A stretch of DNA of 64,000 bases. It comes from Bryoerythrophyllum caledonicum. Its lineage: Eukaryota; Streptophyta; Bryopsida; Pottiales; Pottiaceae. Under the pieces are notes generated by a model that saw nothing but the letters and a program-made list of their open reading frames with translations, did no database searches and had not been told where the DNA came from. The stretch is from contig OZ020519.1 of NCBI GenBank assembly GCA_963971425.1, positions 20,667,397-20,731,396 on the forward strand, read 5' to 3'. Made by a program: the position numbers and the translations under genes. This document shows positions 10,775-23,102 of the stretch, in pieces (positions within the stretch are counted from its first letter, which is position 1; each line of letters opens with the position of its first letter).

Positions 10775-13700
10775 GTGAATGCAATGGGAAGTCAAAGGAA
10801 GCAAACAAAAGAATGGGAACCTTGGTACAATTTTGGTGACAACGGGGGCAAAGTGAGTTGTGTTTTCTGTAACTATACTTTTAGCTACAAACGTGAGCGT
10901 GCGTTCGCTCACTTTGGATACGGCGCCAAGTCAGAGAGGTCGATTTGTCGTAGCCTACCTCCCTATGTGCGAAGTCGATTTGCCAATTGTGGAAACATTG
11001 TTCTGCAACGAATGACGGGCGGGGACATGTATGGCGGAGATTTAGGCCCGAGTGGTCCATCAAGGGCACCAACTATTGACACTTCAAGCCAATCCGACGC
11101 TCAAAATAATGTGGCGGGTGGGGTAACAAGTGGGCCTCAGGAAGGAGTGCCTAATCTCTCTGAAGGAAACGACCGCGAACATGTGTCGGGTGGTCTTACC
11201 GCCTCGAATTCCACTAGATCTGGGCAACTACATCAACAACGGATGCTTGATGCTTTTAACATTGCAAAGAGGAAGGAACTTGATGAAAAGTGGGCGACTT
11301 TTTTCTATCAAGCGAATGTGCCTTTTAATGTGGCGCAAAATCAAGCATTCATCGATGCAGTGAGGGCGACATATGTGGCAAGGTTTGAGTACACTCCTCC
11401 TACATATCACCAGTTGAGGACTAGATTGATTGAACCTAAGAGGTTGCAAATTGAGAAAGAGATTGAAGCCAAAGTTGGTTTTGCAATCAAGAATTATGGG
11501 GTGTCGATATGCACGGATGGTTGGGATGATGTCCATCGGAGGCCCGTCATGAGTTTAATGATGTCGTGCCCCACTGGTGACGTATTCTTGGAGAGCATAG
11601 ACACCAGTGGTGAGAAGAAGTCCATGCGGTTCATAGCGGACCAAGTGAAAGTTTACATTGAGAAGGTGGGTTCCAAGAATGTGACACAGATTTGTACAGT
11701 CAATGCTCCCAACATGCTTGGAGCGATGGATGATATTATTCTCACATACCCGCACATTCACAAGCAGGGGTGCATGGCACATGCATTGGATCTCATGTTG
11801 GAAGATTGGGCGAAGGTCCAAGAATTTAAAGATTTAATAGAGAGGGCAAAGAAATTGTACAAATATATTAGAAACCATCATTCGACAATGGGAACACTTC
11901 GTGAGTTGAGTCCAAACCTGCATATTGTAGTGCCCACTGAAACCCGCTTTGCTTGTAATTCCTTATGTTGGATCGATTGGTGAGACTCAAAGGAGTGTTG
12001 GAGCAGTTGAAAGACCACCCTCGTGTTGTAAACTACTTTGCAACCCAACGGAACAAACAGAATGGAGAGCAAGCAGCAACCGCAGCGTGTAATGTGGTGC
12101 TCACCATCGAAGATGTGGCCTTTTGGCAACGATGTCAAAATTACGTGCACATGACTGGGGATGTTTTGAAGGCATTGCGTGTGTTTGATGGCCGCGAACC
12201 AGCCATGGGTCGTGCGTGGCTCGTGATGCATAATTTGCAAGAACACGTGTACTCTTTGAGAGAGTCACCCTTTACTCTACAAGCTGACATAGCATCCACT
12301 CTTGAGCAATCTTTTGATGCCCGGTGGCAAATGGTTTTTACCGATGTTCACTACGCCGGGGCTCTTTTGAATCCGTACCTCAAGAATAATGTGGCGCTTA
12401 GGGTTGACGGAATTGCACAAAGAGCATTGAATCAGGTTGTTCTCAAAATGATGGAGGTATCGGAAGTCTCATATGAGGACGTCCAATATGAGTTAACACA
12501 GTACGAGGAGGGCACAGGACCATATGGCCCTACCAAGGCATCTGACATCCACTAGACAAAGCTTCAACTCCACCAATGGTGGGCCAGGATCACAGACAAG
12601 GCATTGTCTAAAATAGCTGTTCGTATTCTAGCCCTTATGTGTTCAGCTAGCTCTTGCAAACGAAATTGGAGTATGTACTCGTTTGTCCACAACAAGAGCC
12701 GAAATCGATTAGCGGCAGAAAAGGCTGCGTCATTGGTGTATATTTATACCATTCGCCGATGCCTTCAACAAAGACCGGGGGCCGATCCCGTTCGATGGTA
12801 CGATGCGAATATTCACTCGGAGGATTCCGACCTTGATGCCCTAGGGCCGGTCCCGGTGGGTGAACCTAATCGTGAATTTGATGTGTTGATAGCCGAGGAA
12901 GAGGAGGAGCACAATATGGCAACTCCTCGCACTCCGCTGGAGTACCGTGGACACCCTAATCTTTGGGCGGAAGGCGCCGATCATCTTGAGGAAACAAGAA
13001 ACTATTACGGAGATGATGACAATGTGGAAGAAGAATTGGCTCAAGGTCGTTGGGGACCTTGGAATCAAAGTCCTCGTCGCAGTCCTTCGCCTCATTTTCA
13101 TCAAAATGAGGGCATTGATGAAGTGCAACCTTTGTCTACTTCCTCAGAGAGCGACATCCCAAATGTGACTAACCTTGAAGAGCCTGAAACGGGGGGGGGC
13201 AATGTCGGGAATGTTCGCGACGAGGACAATTCCCCATCAGACTATGGTGGTGGAAATGGAGATGGCGACAACAACGGAGCGGGAGAGAACGCAGTAAATA
13301 CTGCGACTCGAAACAACCAAGCATCGGTTGAAAACCGGTATGGCCAAGAGAGCCCTATTGGAATGGATGCATCATTTCATAGCACTGGAGTCGTTCAGGG
13401 AGACTCTAACGCAAATATTGTAAACACAACAATTGTAGGGATGACTCGAAGAAGTGAAAGGATTGTTAATTAGCGAAAGCGTTTTGACCCGGAATATGTA
13501 GACCCCGATGATGCTTTTGCATTCACAGAGGACCTTGAGCCACAACCATCTCCGGTTGTGGTATTGCCTACGGTTATCAATGACCAGAATGTACCAACGC
13601 CGCCTTCCCGGAATTCCTCTTCTCCTAGAACGGCGAATGCCATGTATGGACCTTTTCAACGAAGTGTAGGCGTTGAGGGGATGGGTCTAAACACTTCTGC

Positions 13701-14270
13701 TACTACTACGAGAAATGGCAGACCCCCTTTGGCCGCTACAAGGATGCCGTTTCATCCAATGGGTCAATATATACAATCGAGTGCAAGGACTAATGCTCGT
13801 GGAGGGTCTAGAGGCCGTGGAGCGGCTAGAGGCCGTGAAAGAAGAAACAACGGCGAAGCATCCTCCTCAAGGCATCATAGACGTCCCCTCCTTGGAATAG
13901 GGGCACGAGATCCGAACGTGGTTGTACAACCGTTTTTGGACACGTATGTTCCAGGACGCTCTTCAACAACACTAGCGTTTGTTGTTCCGAATCGAGAAAT
14001 TCGTCCTACCAGCGGCCCAACCATAAATTCCGATGGCGATGATCCTCACGCACATCGACAAAAGAGATTCAAACGCTCGCGTTGCGATGGTGAAACAGTC
14101 GTAGAGCTTCGCAATGACAACTCTGAAATAGAGGGCTTTTGGACTACGGATAATAGCAATGGAGAATTCTCAGATGAGAGCAGTGAAGGAGCTGGTGATG
14201 ACAACCGTCCAGATTGCGATGAGGCACCAGATGATGATGATATCGTCCTTCGAGATGCGGATATGGGTGG
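10775..14270 (+). pseudogene. hAT-superfamily transposase, broken, main part
   Basis: The reading frame opens at 10775 (first ATG 10784). A BED-like finger comes first (CVFCNYTF, then AFAHFG). The RNase H-like core follows, with the typical first acidic motif (CTDGWDD), a GCMAHALDLMLEDW block and PTETRFA. The hAT C-terminal dimerisation region is clear (SASSCKRNWS then HNKSRNRLAAEK). A long acidic tail of about 250 residues follows, which is unusual. The second expected acidic motif (normally TDNA-like) reads TVNAPNM, so a catalytic Asp appears lost. The frame changes near 11960-11985, with in-frame TAGs at 12553-12555 and 13471-13473. The gypsy insertion at 14271 falls in the last 15 codons. 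The element is not expected to be active. Confidence 0.85.
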
Positions 14271-16829
14271 TGTGAGCCAAATAAACCCCCCCTAGTGGGA
14301 AGCTTATCTTGAACACAAGATCCTACTTTGAGGGATTCAGCCCCTTGTTCAATCAACAATCAAGACATACATGCATACCTCCCATTTAGATCGCAGCGGT
14401 TCATGATGTATTTAACGCAATGTTTTATCTATCATGAGTGCATTAGGGATGAATTATATCTTTGACTTATTGCCGGACTTTGAACCTCTTTATCTTTTGC
14501 CTTATGGCTCCGTTTTCTATGTTTTTTTTTTGTATTCTTATTAGTTTTTCTTGCTTAACACGATGGCAGCCTTCAATTAACCATTTGATTCAATCCTAGA
14601 CCCACAGCCAACGACCAGCAGTGTTCACTTAACATATGCATTCATTTAATATCATGCACTACACATTCACATGCATTCACACAAGTAATCCCATTCCAAC
14701 CTTACTAATGACAATTAAACCACCAATTGGTTGAATTTATAACAAAACCCTAATCCTAGTGAAAATTTGGCAGCGCTTCCGCGTAGTGTTTTTAACTAGA
14801 CAATTTAGGGTTCCTTCTCCACATGCAATCAAGAGAATAATGAATCAATTGGGAAAGGAAGAAGGCTCCCTGATCCCGCTCAATTCACCCTCTGCCGTGT
14901 TTGTGTTCGTTCTTGTGATTGTGGTCGTCTTCCTCTTCTTGGTGCTCTTCACTCTGCAGCCGATATCTTCGTCGTCACAACTCCGATCCGCACGTTCTTG
15001 ATCTTGTTGGAAAGCCAACTTTCTAATCTATCTATTCCTAAAATCTTAGCTTAATACAACTAGAACTCCGTGACTGACGAGGGAAAAACCGAGGCCGCGT
15101 GGGATCCGCCGCCGGTTGCTCCAGCTGGTCGTCCTTGCTCCGCGGCTTGTATCTTCGTCTTCGCAGCTCCAAACCGCACGCTCTTGGGCTTGTTGGAAAG
15201 CCAACGCTCTGATCTCTCTCCACCCGAAAAATCAACTTGATTGGAGCAATACTCCGTGACTGACGAGGGAAAGACCGAGGACCTATGGGATCCGCCGCCG
15301 ATCTTCTAGCTGGTCGCCCTCGCTCCACGGCTTGTATCTTTGTCGTCGCAGTCCCAAATCGCACGTTCTTGATCTTGTTGGAAAGCCAACGCTCTAATCT
15401 ATCTACACCTTAAAGCTCAACTCGATTGGAGCAAAACTCCGTGACTGACAAGGAAAAAACCGAGGCCGTTTGAGATCCGCTGGTTGCCCTTGCTCCGCGG
15501 CTCGTATCTTCGTCTTCGCAGCTCCAAACCGCACGCTCTTGGGCTTGTTGGAAAGCCGACGCTCTGATCTATCTACACCTAAAATCTTAAGTCGATTGGA
15601 GCAATACTCCGTGACTGAGAAGGAAAATACCGAGTCCGTGTGAGATCCGCCGCCGATCTTCGAGCTGGTCGCCCTCGCTCCACGGCTCGTATCTTTGTCG
15701 TCACAGCTCCAAATCGCACGCTCTTGGGCTTGTTGGAAAGCCGACGCTCTGATCTATCTACACCTAAAATCTGAACTCGATTGGAGCAATACTCCGTGAC
15801 TGAGAAGGGAATTACCGAGTCCGTGTGAGATCCGCCGCCGATCTTCCAGCTGGTCGCCCTCGCTCCACGGCTCGTATCTTTGTCGTCACAGCTCCAAATT
15901 GCACGTTCTTGGGCTCGTTGGGAAGCCGACGCTCTGATCTATCTACGCTCAAATTTTCGTGATCATTGATTCAAAACTCTAGCCCACACGAGGGGAAACA
16001 CCGAGGCCTACCTCTTCTCTCTCTCCACACACCTCTCGGTTCCTAACTCTCTCTACCAATTTCCTAACTTCCACGGTTCGAATGCACGACCTCCAAGGGG
16101 GTAACCCCAAGGCCCTTGCTCCCTTCTTGTTCCCAAGGTCGTTCCCTTCGTCGTTCACAGCCGCCAATTTTGGGTGGGCACATTAATGGTCACACTAAAC
16201 AATAGTAACTAAAAAACTAAAAAATCACTAGCCACCCTTGCATTTAACACAAGTGGGTGTCCCACTAACCAAGGAATATCTAAATCTAACCTTTGACTCC
16301 ATGCCACATGTGTGTGCATGATCTCAATAAGTGAGCCTCTAAACTAATTTCAACGATGCAAATACTACCTAATTAGCCTAGATTGAATTCCCCTTGTTTT
16401 GGGTTATGGCTAATTTGCCAAATGATGGTGAGGGTTTTTTCCCCAAGCCTTTGGGTCCCTTAAACTATTTTTTCCTCTTCCCTTTTCTTTGAGGCTCTTT
16501 GATTTTTTCCTTCTTCCTTCTTTTCTCCTTCTCACCATTTTTCCCTCCTTCCTATTGTTTTGGTTTTCTCCATCTTTTCTTATTTTTTTTTCTTTTTGTT
16601 TTCTTCTATTCTTTTAATTTTTTTTCTTTATTTTTTGGTTATCTTCCTAAAACTTCCGGTTACCACAATGTGGCTCCCACTGATGATTTAGTGCACGGAA
16701 GGCTTAATTGGTCAATCCAATCGAAAACCAAGAACTAACCAATGGGATAACCCATTTTCACTACTAGTTAACCCTTATGGACGCGATGCGCGGTCCATTC
16801 AACCTCGTGGGCCGGTTTTGCGGCTCACA
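14271..16829 (-). repeat. 3' LTR of gypsy G1 copy 2
   Basis: This 2559-base LTR is bounded by TGTGAGCC and GGCTCACA and is nearly identical to 24601-27159. It contains about five copies of the family's ~185-bp tandem repeat (about 14985-15950), followed by a T-rich block near 16490-16650. The inverted TGTGAGCC / GGCTCACA ends are 8 bp long. Short open frames within it are repeated in both LTRs and I do not regard them as genes. Confidence 0.95.
14985..15950. repeat. ~185-bp tandem repeats inside the 3' LTR (copy 2)
   Basis: About five copies share TTGTTGGAAAGCC, ACTCCGTGACTGA and GATCCGCCGCCG-like landmarks. The same array is present at about 25315-26280 in the other LTR. Confidence 0.85.
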
Positions 16830-16973
16830 CATGGCGGCCATCTGGGACAACTCGAAGAGGCAGAGAACCCCCTCTTGCTCATGGGCACACGGTCAAATTC
16901 TAACTTTTTGTGTTCGAATGACTCATGGTTGCAGCCAAAATTTGGAGGCCCAATCGTGAAGGTTGTGAACAAT

Positions 16974-19900
16974 TCACACCTTGTACTCCTTGCACCGGTT
17001 GCCCGACGTCCTCGTGGGAAAATCCTCACCGTTAAGGGTTTGAAGTTGAATAGAGTTGTTGGGGAAGACCTCCTTCACGAGATAGGGTCCCAACCACAAG
17101 GCGTCGAATTTCCCCGGAAAGTCCAATTTCCTCGCATCCTGAAGGAGGACTAGCATTCCCGGTCTTAATGACCGGACCTTGTTCTGCTTGTCGAAGGCAA
17201 TCTTCCTCCTGCGTTGAATGGCTTCCATGTTCTGGGCGCTCCACCGGCGCTTCTCGTCGAGCTCCTCCAATCGCTCTAACCGATCAGCTAAGGACGTGGC
17301 CATGGACCATCGTTCCGTCACGGCCACTCGCAGAGAGGGGATCTCGAACTCGATGGGTAAAATGGCTTCAATGCCGTATACCAACGAGAAGGGAGTAGCA
17401 TGGGTGGTCACCTTGAAGGTGGTTCGATAAGCCCATAATGCGGCGGGTAGTTTCGTGTCCCAATCCCTCTTGGAATCGGTGACCGTTTTCCTCAAAATGT
17501 TCACGAGGGTTTGGTTCACTCGCTCAGTGTGCCCATTTGTCTGAGGGTGATAAGGAGTGGTCTTACGATGATTGATCTTGAACCGGTTGGTCATGGCTTC
17601 GATCATCTCGTTCAAAAAATGCTTTCCCCTATCACTAATGAGGATTTTGGGACATCCAAACCGGGTAATGATTTGCTCAAACAAGAACTTGGCCACATGA
17701 TTAGCATCATTTGTTTTCACGGCTCGAGCCTCGGCCCACTTGGTTAGATATTCGGTTGCCACCACAATGTGCTTCATCCCACTAGAAGAACTCGGGTGCA
17801 CCTCCCCCACGTAGTCAATACCCCACTTCTCAAATGGGACCAAGGGCAAGGATACTCGTAGCGGTAGGCTCATTCGAAGGTCATTTCGGGCATATCGTTG
17901 ACACGCGTCGCATCGCTTGGTGTACTCGTGGGCGTCTTGGAATAACGTGGGCCAATAGTAACCCGCGCGAAGGACCTTTTGGGCCGTCAAGGTCCCAGAG
18001 AAGTGCCCCCCACATGCGCTATCGTGGCAGGCCGAGAGGATTGTGGGGATTTCCCCGGGCGTCACACATCGACGTAGCAAGCCGTCAACCCCCCGACGGT
18101 ACAATTTGCCCCCTACTATGGTAAAGTGGCGGCTATGGAGGCGAACCTTCCGTCGTTCGTTCTTGGACAGTGAATCCGGTAGAAGGTGGGTGGTAAGGAA
18201 TTCAGCCACCAAGTTGTACCATGAGGGAATGGAGGACACTTTGAACAAGTCCTCATCCATGAAGTCCTCATCAATGGGGACTGTACCGGTTTCCTCTGAG
18301 AGGCGTGAGAGGTGATCCGCTTGAAGGTGCATCCGCCCCGGGCGGTATTCCACTGTGTAGTCAAACTCTTCTAAAAGTAAGACCCACCTTGCTAAACGAC
18401 CACTCAAGTCCGCCTTGTTGACAAGGTACTTGATGGCCATGTGATCCACGTAGAACACTACGGGGTTGAGTAACAAGTAGAAGCGAAACTTTTTGACCGA
18501 AAAGACCATTGCCAAACACTCACGTTCGGTGGTGGTATAGTTCTTTTCGGCGGGGTTTAATTGCCTACTTGCGAAAGCAATGGGGTGGTCTTTGCCCTTA
18601 AGGCCCACAGGTTGGCACAATGTGCTCCCTACAGCCACCGCCGAGGCATCACAAAAGATATGGAAGGGCAATTCCCAATTTGGGGGCCTCAAGACCGGGT
18701 AGGTGGTTAATTCTCCCTTCAAAATCTCGAAGGCCTCTTGGCAATGGGAAGTCCACTCGAACTTCACGTTCTTTTGAATTAGTCGAGTAATGGGCATGGA
18801 CTTCGTGGCGTAGTCATGGATAACCTCCCGATACCATCCTATGTGCCCTAGGGTTTTTTGTATCTCCTTGACGGTTGTGGGAGGGCTTAACTCCACAATG
18901 ACCTTCACCTTGTCGGGATCCGGCTCTCGACCTTCCTTGGAGACTACGAATCCTAGCAAGACTCCCCGCTCTACAGCAAGGAAGATTTTCTCGGGATTGA
19001 GGGCAATACCGGTGCGCCTACACCGTTCAAAACTTTGTCTCACGCACATGAGGTGGTTGTCCTTCCTGGATTGGGTGCTAAAGTCATCAATGAAGACGGT
19101 CATGGATTTATGCAGGAGATCTGAGAAGGCATACGTCATGGCCCTCTGAAATGCGGAAGGGGCATTACAAAGCCCAAAAGGCATGACCAAATAGATGAAC
19201 GTGCCCCATGGGGTAGTGAAGGCGGTCTTGTGGTAGTCCTCGGGGGCTATGGAGATTTGATTGTAGCCCGAGTAACCATCCATAAACGTATAAAGCTCAT
19301 GACCGCCTACCTCCTCTAAGATGGTGTTGATAAACGGCAAGGGGAAGTGGTCTTTTTGGGTGTGATGGTTGAGTTTCCTATAGTCAATGCACACCCGTAG
19401 CTTCCCATTTTTCTTTTTAACCAACACCATGGGGGAGACCCAATCGGATATCTCTACGGGTTTAATGAACCCCGCTTGAAGGAGCTTCTCCAATTCGGCC
19501 TTGACAATGAGCTGAAGGTTCGGATTCATGCGCCGCTCCTTTTGTCTAATGGGAATAGTGCCCGGGAGAAGGGGAATGTGATGTTGTGTTACCGCTGGGG
19601 GAATGCCCTTGAGGTCTTTGTATGACCACGCAAAAATGTCCCCAAATTCAACCACTAGTGATTTGTATTTCACCATCTCCTCCTCGGTCAGCCCAACGCC
19701 CACCTTGATACTACGGACTTCATCATGCTCATGAGAGACCACCATCAATTTCCAATCATCATGATGTACATGTGGTTGTTGGGTAGGTCCTTTGTACCAA
19801 TCATTTGGAACTTGGGGGTATGTTGCCCCCGAACCACTAGCTAGTATACCGGTGGATGTACGTCGGAAGTGGAGAGATGGGTTGAGAGGGCCTTCGTCTC

Positions 19901-22900
19901 CCAAAACCTCCAATTCGTCCCCTTGTGTGCCATCCACGTCCATTCCAAATACCGCCGCGGGTTCTAGGTCATCGAGGAGGGGAACTAGGCTAAGTCCTAA
20001 CCCGGGTTCCATTTCAATGAGCTCACTCTGCATGAAATGCACAGATATGGCTTCGTCCGCGCTCGAGGTGGGGTGCTCCTTCAACCATTCTACAAATTCC
20101 CCGGTGGGAACCCACTCATAAAGACCCGGTCCCATGCTCTTGAATGGCATCTCGTTGGCCCTCGAGGGTTGAGCTCTATCCACCGCCTTGTGTGGTGCGA
20201 ACCTCACTCTCTTGGGGGGTTGTTTTGTCAATACTTCTTGTGACTCATCCTCCGAAGAGCTTATGCAACCATGGCATAGCCCTAGCCTACTTGGTTGGAT
20301 GTGGACCGTAGTAGGATTCTCGGGGGGCCCATAGGTGATGTTTGGTTGTGGTCCTCCCCATTCCACCGTGGCATTGGCAATTCGCAACCAAGGTCGTCCT
20401 AGTAGCAAGGGGTATGCCTCCTTGTTGGAGTGCATTCGGATGACTTGGAAGGTGAGGGAATACTCTACACTCCCCGTGGTAACCTTACAACCACTAATTT
20501 GGCCTAATGGGGCTTCCGAGCTCTGATTGGCCATGTTGATGATGTATGGTGATGGTTCAGTGATGTCTAGACCCAATTTTTCCATAGTTGAGAGGGGCAT
20601 GATGTTCAAGCCACTCCCACCGTCGACAAGTACGTTGGGTACCACCTTATCCACAATTGAGACCTCAATTTGAACCGCCTTGACTTCGATGTTGGGATGT
20701 GCAGATTTTACACGAGCCGCCAACCTCACCTTTGCCTTAGGCCTCCGCTTCACCGGGGTGCCCGACCTAAGGACTTTCCTCATGGGTGGGGATACCTCCA
20801 ACAGTTGGGCTATGCTGATGTCCGCCTTGAGACGACTCAAATCTGCCCATAAATTGTAAGGTCCTTCTCCCACGTGTCCCTCGACACGTGGGAATGTATT
20901 CACTTCGGGCCTAGGAACCGGTGGACCTTCCCATGGCTCTTGGGAAGTGGACAATGGTGTTTGTGACCTAGGTGTCCCATGGGAGGACCTTAAGTTGGCC
21001 TGTTTAGTGCCTTCCACCGCCTCCTTGGTTGTATCGTTTAGGTCAGAAAAGTGAGGTGAATCTTCCTCCGAGGTCTCATCTTCTTCTGGTATGGGTGGAG
21101 GGGGGCTCGAGTACCTAGGCTCCCGTCGGTTAGACCGAGTTTGGACTGCCAAGGCGGGTAACTCACAAGTCTTTGCTTCCTTGGTTGTGCTAACCTCGTG
21201 AAACACTACATTGAGCTCTGTGAGGGAAGGACCTTGTGTGGATACGATGTCACTTGACATGGTGGCATAGCGCACATCCTGTGGACCTTGGTTTTGTTGG
21301 CCCCCGTGGTTTTGTTGGCCCCCGTGGTTTTGTTGGCCACCGTGGTTTTGTTGGCCACCGTGGTTTTGTTGGCCACCATGGTTTTGCCCTTGGTTTATAG
21401 GGATGTAACCGTCCTTGGTATTAACCCCCATTGGGGAAGTTTGACTTTGGCGGTTATTGTTGTAGTCATAGTAGAGGCTAGGTGGCCTAAGGGTGTTATC
21501 GGTGGTGGGGTTACGTGCACCTCTAAAGTGGTCTTGGGCTTGTTGAGGATAGTTCCCCGGTGGGGAAGGCATGGGAATTACCTTGTCCGGCCTTCGACAT
21601 ACTTGGGTGGGGTGATTACCCCCACAGTTACCACATACTACTCCACTTTCAACCCAACACTGCCCAGGTGCGTGTCTCTTGCCACAAGTGTGGTGGATTT
21701 CATACCGTGGTCGTGGAGGTCCCCCATAACCTTGGTTTGGTGGTGTATAGCCTTGAGGGCCATAGTTAGTTGCCACCGGTGGTTGATTCCTATGGGGCGG
21801 CACATACGGGGTTTGAGTGGCCTGGTACTGCGGTGCCGCCGCAGGGGTGGTGCAGAAGGGGCTAGTGTGCCCTGGTTGGCCACATTGAGTGCACCATAGG
21901 CCCGAGGCATGTCTACCAGACTCTATGGGTGGAGGTGTGGGGTTAGGGACTTGATTTTTAATCAACAAGGCCATTTGGTCTTGCATGGCCTTGATTTGTT
22001 GAGCTAATTGGTCCTGAAAGCCTTGTTGGCCTTGGAGGATTTCGTTCTTCATCTCCTCCTTCCAGGTGCCTCGCTCTTCGTGATAGGTGAGCTCGGGGAG
22101 AGCTACGGGTGGTCTAACGTTCAAGGGTAGAGCATAGTAGTTCCAGATGGGAACTTGTGCACCCGGGTTTCCTGGGTTAGGTTCCAGGGCCGGCCCCTTG
22201 CCCTTGGCATGGATAGGTATAAAACTAGGGATGTGGTGCTCTTCCTTCCTCCACATACGCTCTTGGTCTCGATCGACTTGCTCTATTAGCCTAGCTTGTG
22301 CCTTGGCTGCGTCTAATGATGTGGGGCGGACCTTCAGAATCTCCCTAATGGTTCCCTCACTGTTGAACCCTTGGATAAAGAATTGGGTTAAGGTGTCATT
22401 GGTGAGGAGATTGCCCACGAATCTTGTAACCACCAACTCGAATCTCCTGATGTAGGTCGTGATATCCTCCCCTGGACCTTGACGTAGCGCGGCTAGGGCT
22501 GTGAGGGCATTACTCTGACCTACCTCGGGTCTAAAATGTTCCAAGAAGGCCCTCATGAGACTATCCCAATCCTCAAAGGTTCCGGGGGGGTGATTCCTAT
22601 ACCACTCGTAGGCGGCGTCCTTCAAGGTACACGAGAACCACACTAGGAAATAACCGGTGTTGGTGATGAGGCACGTCGTGAGGAGCTCCAGAAAACGTTC
22701 TACGTGTGCGGAGGGGTCTTCATCCTTGGTCCCCCTAAAGGTGGGCAAATTGGGTGGCATAGGCGCCGCTTGCAAGCCCTCGGGTACTAAGATGGGTAAA
22801 CCTCTTGGCTGAACCAAGGGATTAATGGGAGGCCGCACCGGGGGTGGTCCACCAGAGGCCATGGTAGGGGCTGAGGGGGTACCTTGTGGGCTAGTGGTGG

Positions 22901-23102
22901 TGGTGGTGTTCACCGGATTGAATGAAGTTGAAGGAAAAGATGGAGGGAAGGGGGAGAAGGGAGTTGGTAAGGCCTCTAGTTGTACCTCCAAGAACCCCTC
23001 TGCCGTGTCCTCCGTGAGTTCCCTAGACCTACTCCTCCTTTCACTCGCCGGTTCCCACTGTGGTGTGAGGGAAGGTCGTTGAGACCTTGTGGCTCGGGAC
23101 AT
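16974..23102 (-). CDS. Gag-pol polyprotein of gypsy G1 copy 2
   Basis: A single 2042-residue frame starts at 23102 (MSRATRSQR). Approximate residue positions are: gag capsid-like 110-290; CCHC knuckles near 404 (CTQCGQPGHTSPFC) and 490 (CGNCGGNHPTQVC); a short tandem GGQQNH repeat near 590; retropepsin-like protease near 821 (VDGGSGLN); and reverse transcriptase with FMDGYSGYNQI near 1271 and the FIDDF catalytic box near 1336. RNase H (FCDAS) lies near 1482, the integrase HHCC finger near 1690-1735, and the integrase core (WGIDYV ... SDRG) at 1760-1830. There is no chromodomain at the C terminus. All domains are in one frame with no separate gag stop, so Gag and Pol would be made as one product and cut by the protease. 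The element's genes look whole. Confidence 0.95.
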   Translation of the reverse strand: MSRATRSQRPSLTPQWEPASERRSRSRELTEDTAEGFLEVQLEALPTPFSPFPPSFPSTSFNPVNTTTTTSPQGTPSAPTMASGGPPPVRPPINPLVQPRGLPILVPEGLQAAPMPPNLPTFRGTKDEDPSAHVERFLELLTTCLITNTGYFLVWFSCTLKDAAYEWYRNHPPGTFEDWDSLMRAFLEHFRPEVGQSNALTALAALRQGPGEDITTYIRRFELVVTRFVGNLLTNDTLTQFFIQGFNSEGTIREILKVRPTSLDAAKAQARLIEQVDRDQERMWRKEEHHIPSFIPIHAKGKGPALEPNPGNPGAQVPIWNYYALPLNVRPPVALPELTYHEERGTWKEEMKNEILQGQQGFQDQLAQQIKAMQDQMALLIKNQVPNPTPPPIESGRHASGLWCTQCGQPGHTSPFCTTPAAAPQYQATQTPYVPPHRNQPPVATNYGPQGYTPPNQGYGGPPRPRYEIHHTCGKRHAPGQCWVESGVVCGNCGGNHPTQVCRRPDKVIPMPSPPGNYPQQAQDHFRGARNPTTDNTLRPPSLYYDYNNNRQSQTSPMGVNTKDGYIPINQGQNHGGQQNHGGQQNHGGQQNHGGQQNHGGQQNQGPQDVRYATMSSDIVSTQGPSLTELNVVFHEVSTTKEAKTCELPALAVQTRSNRREPRYSSPPPPIPEEDETSEEDSPHFSDLNDTTKEAVEGTKQANLRSSHGTPRSQTPLSTSQEPWEGPPVPRPEVNTFPRVEGHVGEGPYNLWADLSRLKADISIAQLLEVSPPMRKVLRSGTPVKRRPKAKVRLAARVKSAHPNIEVKAVQIEVSIVDKVVPNVLVDGGSGLNIMPLSTMEKLGLDITEPSPYIINMANQSSEAPLGQISGCKVTTGSVEYSLTFQVIRMHSNKEAYPLLLGRPWLRIANATVEWGGPQPNITYGPPENPTTVHIQPSRLGLCHGCISSSEDESQEVLTKQPPKRVRFAPHKAVDRAQPSRANEMPFKSMGPGLYEWVPTGEFVEWLKEHPTSSADEAISVHFMQSELIEMEPGLGLSLVPLLDDLEPAAVFGMDVDGTQGDELEVLGDEGPLNPSLHFRRTSTGILASGSGATYPQVPNDWYKGPTQQPHVHHDDWKLMVVSHEHDEVRSIKVGVGLTEEEMVKYKSLVVEFGDIFAWSYKDLKGIPPAVTQHHIPLLPGTIPIRQKERRMNPNLQLIVKAELEKLLQAGFIKPVEISDWVSPMVLVKKKNGKLRVCIDYRKLNHHTQKDHFPLPFINTILEEVGGHELYTFMDGYSGYNQISIAPEDYHKTAFTTPWGTFIYLVMPFGLCNAPSAFQRAMTYAFSDLLHKSMTVFIDDFSTQSRKDNHLMCVRQSFERCRRTGIALNPEKIFLAVERGVLLGFVVSKEGREPDPDKVKVIVELSPPTTVKEIQKTLGHIGWYREVIHDYATKSMPITRLIQKNVKFEWTSHCQEAFEILKGELTTYPVLRPPNWELPFHIFCDASAVAVGSTLCQPVGLKGKDHPIAFASRQLNPAEKNYTTTERECLAMVFSVKKFRFYLLLNPVVFYVDHMAIKYLVNKADLSGRLARWVLLLEEFDYTVEYRPGRMHLQADHLSRLSEETGTVPIDEDFMDEDLFKVSSIPSWYNLVAEFLTTHLLPDSLSKNERRKVRLHSRHFTIVGGKLYRRGVDGLLRRCVTPGEIPTILSACHDSACGGHFSGTLTAQKVLRAGYYWPTLFQDAHEYTKRCDACQRYARNDLRMSLPLRVSLPLVPFEKWGIDYVGEVHPSSSSGMKHIVVATEYLTKWAEARAVKTNDANHVAKFLFEQIITRFGCPKILISDRGKHFLNEMIEAMTNRFKINHRKTTPYHPQTNGHTERVNQTLVNILRKTVTDSKRDWDTKLPAALWAYRTTFKVTTHATPFSLVYGIEAILPIEFEIPSLRVAVTERWSMATSLADRLERLEELDEKRRWSAQNMEAIQRRRKIAFDKQNKVRSLRPGMLVLLQDARKLDFPGKFDALWLGPYLVKEVFPNNSIQLQTLNGEDFPTRTSGNRCKEYKV

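Larger units (their letters stand above)
10280..14270 (+). mobile_element. hAT DNA transposon, left part
   Basis: The left arm carries clustered GACGTC-rich repeats (about 10315-10495), followed by a hAT transposase gene from 10775. The gene is cut at 14270 by the minus-strand gypsy element and resumes at 27165. The right arm has the same GACGTC repeat type (about 27430-27545). Candidate terminal inverted repeats are CCCAAAATGCCCC near 10288 and the reverse of GGGCGCACTTTGGG near 27588. They match only imperfectly and I found no 8-bp duplication, so the outer limits are approximate. Confidence 0.75.

Noticed and set aside
14759-15364. Short open frames in the G1 LTRs, repeated at 25089-25694
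   Set aside because: They are identical only because the LTRs are identical, and they cross the 185-bp repeats on opposite strands.
21288-21899. 203-residue plus-strand frame opposite the gag of gypsy copy 2
   Set aside because: It is a shadow of the gag region's Gln/Pro-rich repeat on the opposite strand.
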